DNA of 15,959 nucleotides from Syntrophorhabdaceae bacterium (GTDB taxonomy: Bacteria; Desulfobacterota; Syntrophorhabdia; Syntrophorhabdales; Syntrophorhabdaceae). Positions 14,478 to 15,959 of the stretch are shown piece after piece. The DNA is taken from the NCBI GenBank assembly GCA_026415015.1, contig JAOAHW010000013.1:1-15959 (forward strand). Reading direction: 5' to 3'. Under the pieces are notes generated by a model. The model had not been told where the DNA came from. It did not search any database and worked only from the letters and a program-made list of their open reading frames with translations. Numbering within the stretch: the first letter of the stretch is position 1; the number at the start of each line of letters is the position of its first letter. The translations under genes and the position numbers were made by a program.

Positions 14478-15269
14478 CTAATCATTATCGTAATATTCTT
14501 CATATTTTGACTCGAGCAGGCTCTCGTCTATAAAGGGTTTTGGTTCATTTGAGACAATCTCTTCCTTTCCCTGGAACTCTTCAACATAAAGTTCCTTACC
14601 CTCAAGGACAGCATCTGCAATCTTTGAAGTTATGAGCTTTATTGCCCTTATGGCATCATCATTCCCTGGTATAATATAGTCTATATCATCAGGGTCACAG
14701 TTTGTATCTACTATACCCACTGTGGGGATACCAAGCTTCTTTGCCTCTTTCACTGCTATATATTCTTTTTTAGGATCCACAATGTAAAGCAGACCAGGGA
14801 GACGGTCAATGCCCTTTATACCCCCGATATTCCTCTCAAGCTTCTCTATCTGCCTGTCAATGCTGAGGGCCTCTTTTTTAGAGAGCATCTTGTATATATC
14901 GCTCTTTTTTAATTCCTCAAATTTTTTGAGTCTTTCAAGGCTCTTTTCAATGGTCTGGAAGTTTGTCATTGTCCCGCCAAGCCACCTCTCATTTACATAG
15001 AAAGCACCGCACCTTATCGCCTCTTCCTTTATGGCCTCCTGGGCCTGTTTTTTTGTCCCCACAAAGAGTATATGCTCATTACGGGATGCCACCTCTTTGA
15101 CAAAGTTGTATGCCTCTTTGAACATCTTGAGCGTCTTCTGCAGGTCAATAATATAGATACCGTTCCTTGCCCCGAAGATATAAGGTTTCATCTTGGGGTT
15201 CCATCTCTTTGTCTGATGCCCGAAGTGAACACCAGCCTCAAGGAGTTGTTTGATTGTTAGATTAGACAT
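14478..15269 (-). CDS. rpsB: 30S ribosomal protein uS2
   Basis: uS2 binds 16S rRNA between the head and body of the small subunit and assembles late. The 263 residues have the family motifs LLEAGVHFGHQTKRWNPKM (9-27), IYIIDLQKT (38-46), FVGTKKQA (69-76), ERWLGGTMTNF (94-104), GIDRLPGLLYIVDP, GIPTVGIVDTNCDPDDIDY and IPGNDDAIRA. The C-terminus is acidic, ending in YEEYYDND. An AGGAGG ribosome binding site (15274-15279) lies only four bases before the ATG, a short spacing. It is the first gene of a nine-gene operon and is preceded by a long, well-folded leader and a promoter. In enterobacteria S2 represses rpsB-tsf through its leader; a comparable control is inferred here. Confidence 0.98.
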   Translation of the reverse strand: MSNLTIKQLLEAGVHFGHQTKRWNPKMKPYIFGARNGIYIIDLQKTLKMFKEAYNFVKEVASRNEHILFVGTKKQAQEAIKEEAIRCGAFYVNERWLGGTMTNFQTIEKSLERLKKFEELKKSDIYKMLSKKEALSIDRQIEKLERNIGGIKGIDRLPGLLYIVDPKKEYIAVKEAKKLGIPTVGIVDTNCDPDDIDYIIPGNDDAIRAIKLITSKIADAVLEGKELYVEEFQGKEEIVSNEPKPFIDESLLESKYEEYYDND

Positions 15270-15291
15270 AGGACCTCCTGGTTTATTCTTC

Positions 15292-15351
15292 CGCCTCTCG
15301 CACCTTAAACAATAGACAGTTTTACTGCACCCTATTGCTAATTGAAAGGCG
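15292..15351 (-). ncRNA. Structured rpsB 5' leader (candidate S2 autoregulatory element)
   Basis: In the minus-strand transcript three stems nest within 60 bases. The outer stem pairs CGCCUUUC (15344-15351) with GAGAGGCG (15292-15299), eight pairs including one G-U. Inside it, AGCAAUAG (15332-15339) pairs with CUAUUGUU (15308-15315), again eight pairs with one G-U. The innermost is a CAGU-AAA-ACUG hairpin (15317-15327). The structure ends about 12 bases before the AGGAGG ribosome binding site. Pairing is seen directly; the role in regulation by uS2 is inferred from the known autogenous control of rpsB in other bacteria. Confidence 0.5.
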
Positions 15352-15371
15352 TGTTTTATAAAAGCCTGTAA

Positions 15372-15400
15372 TAAATATCATATGATATTAAATATTTCAA
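15372..15400 (-). promoter_or_regulatory. Putative rpsB operon promoter with overlapping palindrome
   Basis: On the minus strand a -35 box TTGAAA (15395-15400) and a -10 box TATTTA (15372-15377) are 17 bases apart, giving a start near 15365 and a leader of about 95 bases. A perfect 16-base palindrome aatatcatatgatatt (15374-15389) covers the spacer and most of the -10 box. It may be an operator or only an AT-rich coincidence. The -10 match is moderate. Confidence 0.45.
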
Positions 15401-15451
15401 GATATTTACGAAATATGGTAATGTATATTTTTTTGTGTCAACATAATAAAA

Positions 15452-15515
15452 TGGGGTACCATCATAGCCAAAGAACCCACTACGGTTCTATCAATGACAA
15501 TGAGGAGGTACCCCA
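15452..15515 (+). promoter_or_regulatory. Hairpin masking the transposase ribosome binding site
   Basis: TGGGGTACC (15452-15460) pairs perfectly with GGTACCCCA (15507-15515). Within the loop AGAACC (15472-15477) pairs with GGTTCT (15484-15489). The right arm of the outer stem takes in the last two bases of the AGGAGG ribosome binding site (15503-15508) and the spacer before the ATG at 15519. RNA that starts upstream of 15452 could fold this way and hinder translation, as is known for read-in transcripts of some insertion sequences such as IS10 and IS50. Confidence 0.5.
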
Positions 15516-15518
15516 AAC

Positions 15519-15959
15519 ATGAAACGTAAGATGATGATAAAAAGTCTACCAGAAGCAATGGAAATGCTCAAGGAGATGAATGTCCTTTCAGAGGATGAAT
15601 GGACAGGTGATTACCGTCAGTCTGCAAAAGATGCTATAGCTTCTTTCCTTACCAGTAGAATGAATGATAGGGTTACCTATCACCTTGCCCAGACTGAAGC
15701 CAAAGGTATCCCTGACAGAAGAAATGGTTCCTATCTCCGTCACCTATTTACAGAGTTAGGAGATGTGGTATTATCTGTGCCAAGGACAAGGACCTATACC
15801 CCCATAGGGGTCATAAGGTCCTATGTAAGGAGATCACAGGATGTTGACCGCCTTATACTCTCCTCGTTCCTTTTAGGTCTCTCCACCAGAAAGGTAGGGG
15901 AGGCACTCCTTAGCACCCTGGGGGAGAAGATAAGCCCATCTACTGTAAGTAGGGCAGCC
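15519..15959 (+). CDS. IS256-family (mutator-type) transposase, N-terminal part
   Basis: The open frame starts at ATG 15519, with AGGAGG ten bases upstream, and continues to the window edge, giving 147 residues of a protein normally near 400. It shows the N-terminal features of the Transposase_mut family: RRNGSYLR (67-74), GDVVLSVPRTR (81-91), the DVDRLILSSFLLGLSTRKV stretch (108-126) and SPSTVSR (139-145). The DDE catalytic residues lie beyond the edge, so activity cannot be judged; no stop or frameshift occurs in the visible part. Codon use is similar to the neighbouring genes. It is the only plus-strand gene in the window and is read away from rpsB. Confidence 0.93.
   Translation, partial: MKRKMMIKSLPEAMEMLKEMNVLSEDEWTGDYRQSAKDAIASFLTSRMNDRVTYHLAQTEAKGIPDRRNGSYLRHLFTELGDVVLSVPRTRTYTPIGVIRSYVRRSQDVDRLILSSFLLGLSTRKVGEALLSTLGEKISPSTVSRAA

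Larger units (their letters stand above)
15430..15959 (+). mobile_element. IS256-family insertion sequence, left part (right end outside window)
   Basis: The transposase gene defines the element. The left terminus is not certain: the segment from about 15430 (ttttttgtgtcaacataata) resembles, from memory, the TGTCAA-containing terminal repeats of some IS256-family elements. The right inverted repeat and the target duplication lie outside the window, so the start is an estimate within roughly ten to twenty bases. The element runs opposite to rpsB and lies upstream of its promoter. Confidence 0.6.

Noticed and set aside
1..15959. CRISPR arrays, tRNA/rRNA genes, toxin-antitoxin or defence islands
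   Set aside because: No regularly spaced repeats, no tRNA cloverleaf or rRNA segments, and apart from the insertion sequence every sizeable coding region is a housekeeping gene.

Overview
The window is an ordinary chromosomal core region of a moderately AT-rich bacterium. The gene set fits a Gram-negative-type bacterium: it has an RseP/YaeL-type site-2 protease, YajC, the MEP isoprenoid route (Dxr) and queuosine genes. ATA is frequent for Ile and AGG/AGA for Arg, and TTG and GTG starts are common. A Nitrospirota or deltaproteobacteria-like lineage is plausible from codon style and gene order, but this is inference from memory and cannot be fixed without a search.

All protein genes except the one at the right edge lie on the minus strand, so transcription runs right to left. 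Block 1 (15269 down to 8115) is rpsB-tsf-pyrH-frr-uppS-cdsA-dxr-rseP-tsaB. It covers ribosome and elongation functions, UMP kinase, ribosome recycling, undecaprenyl and phospholipid precursor synthesis, intramembrane proteolysis and tRNA t6A synthesis. It has a recognisable promoter and a well-folded 5' leader in front of rpsB. Block 2 (7913 down to the left edge) is queA-tgt-yajC-rpsF-ssb-like-rpsR-rplI-dnaB-pgsA-gap-pgk. It begins at a good sigma70-type promoter just upstream of queA. It joins queuosine tRNA modification, the Sec accessory protein YajC, the rpsF/rpsR/rplI ribosomal cluster, the replicative helicase, phospholipid head-group transfer and two glycolytic enzymes. Genes within both blocks are packed, with many 4-base ATGA/TTGA overlaps or spacers under 15 bases, which suggests translational coupling.

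At the right edge, on the plus strand, begins an IS256/mutator-family transposase gene. Its left end lies about 30-40 bases upstream of the rpsB -35 box, and its start region carries a hairpin that would bury the ribosome binding site in read-in transcripts.

Most of the window is well-known housekeeping content. The points most worth a second look are: (i) the nested stem structure in the rpsB leader, a candidate S2 autoregulatory element; (ii) a very short 89-residue OB-fold protein without the SSB acidic tail, in the rpsF-rpsR slot where PriB or SSB sits; (iii) the insertion sequence next to the rpsB promoter and its RBS-sequestering hairpin; (iv) a 27-codon frame and repeated GACTRTAGA words between queA and tgt. 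I did not find a convincing new multi-gene system. No tRNA, rRNA, CRISPR array or rho-independent terminator was recognised.
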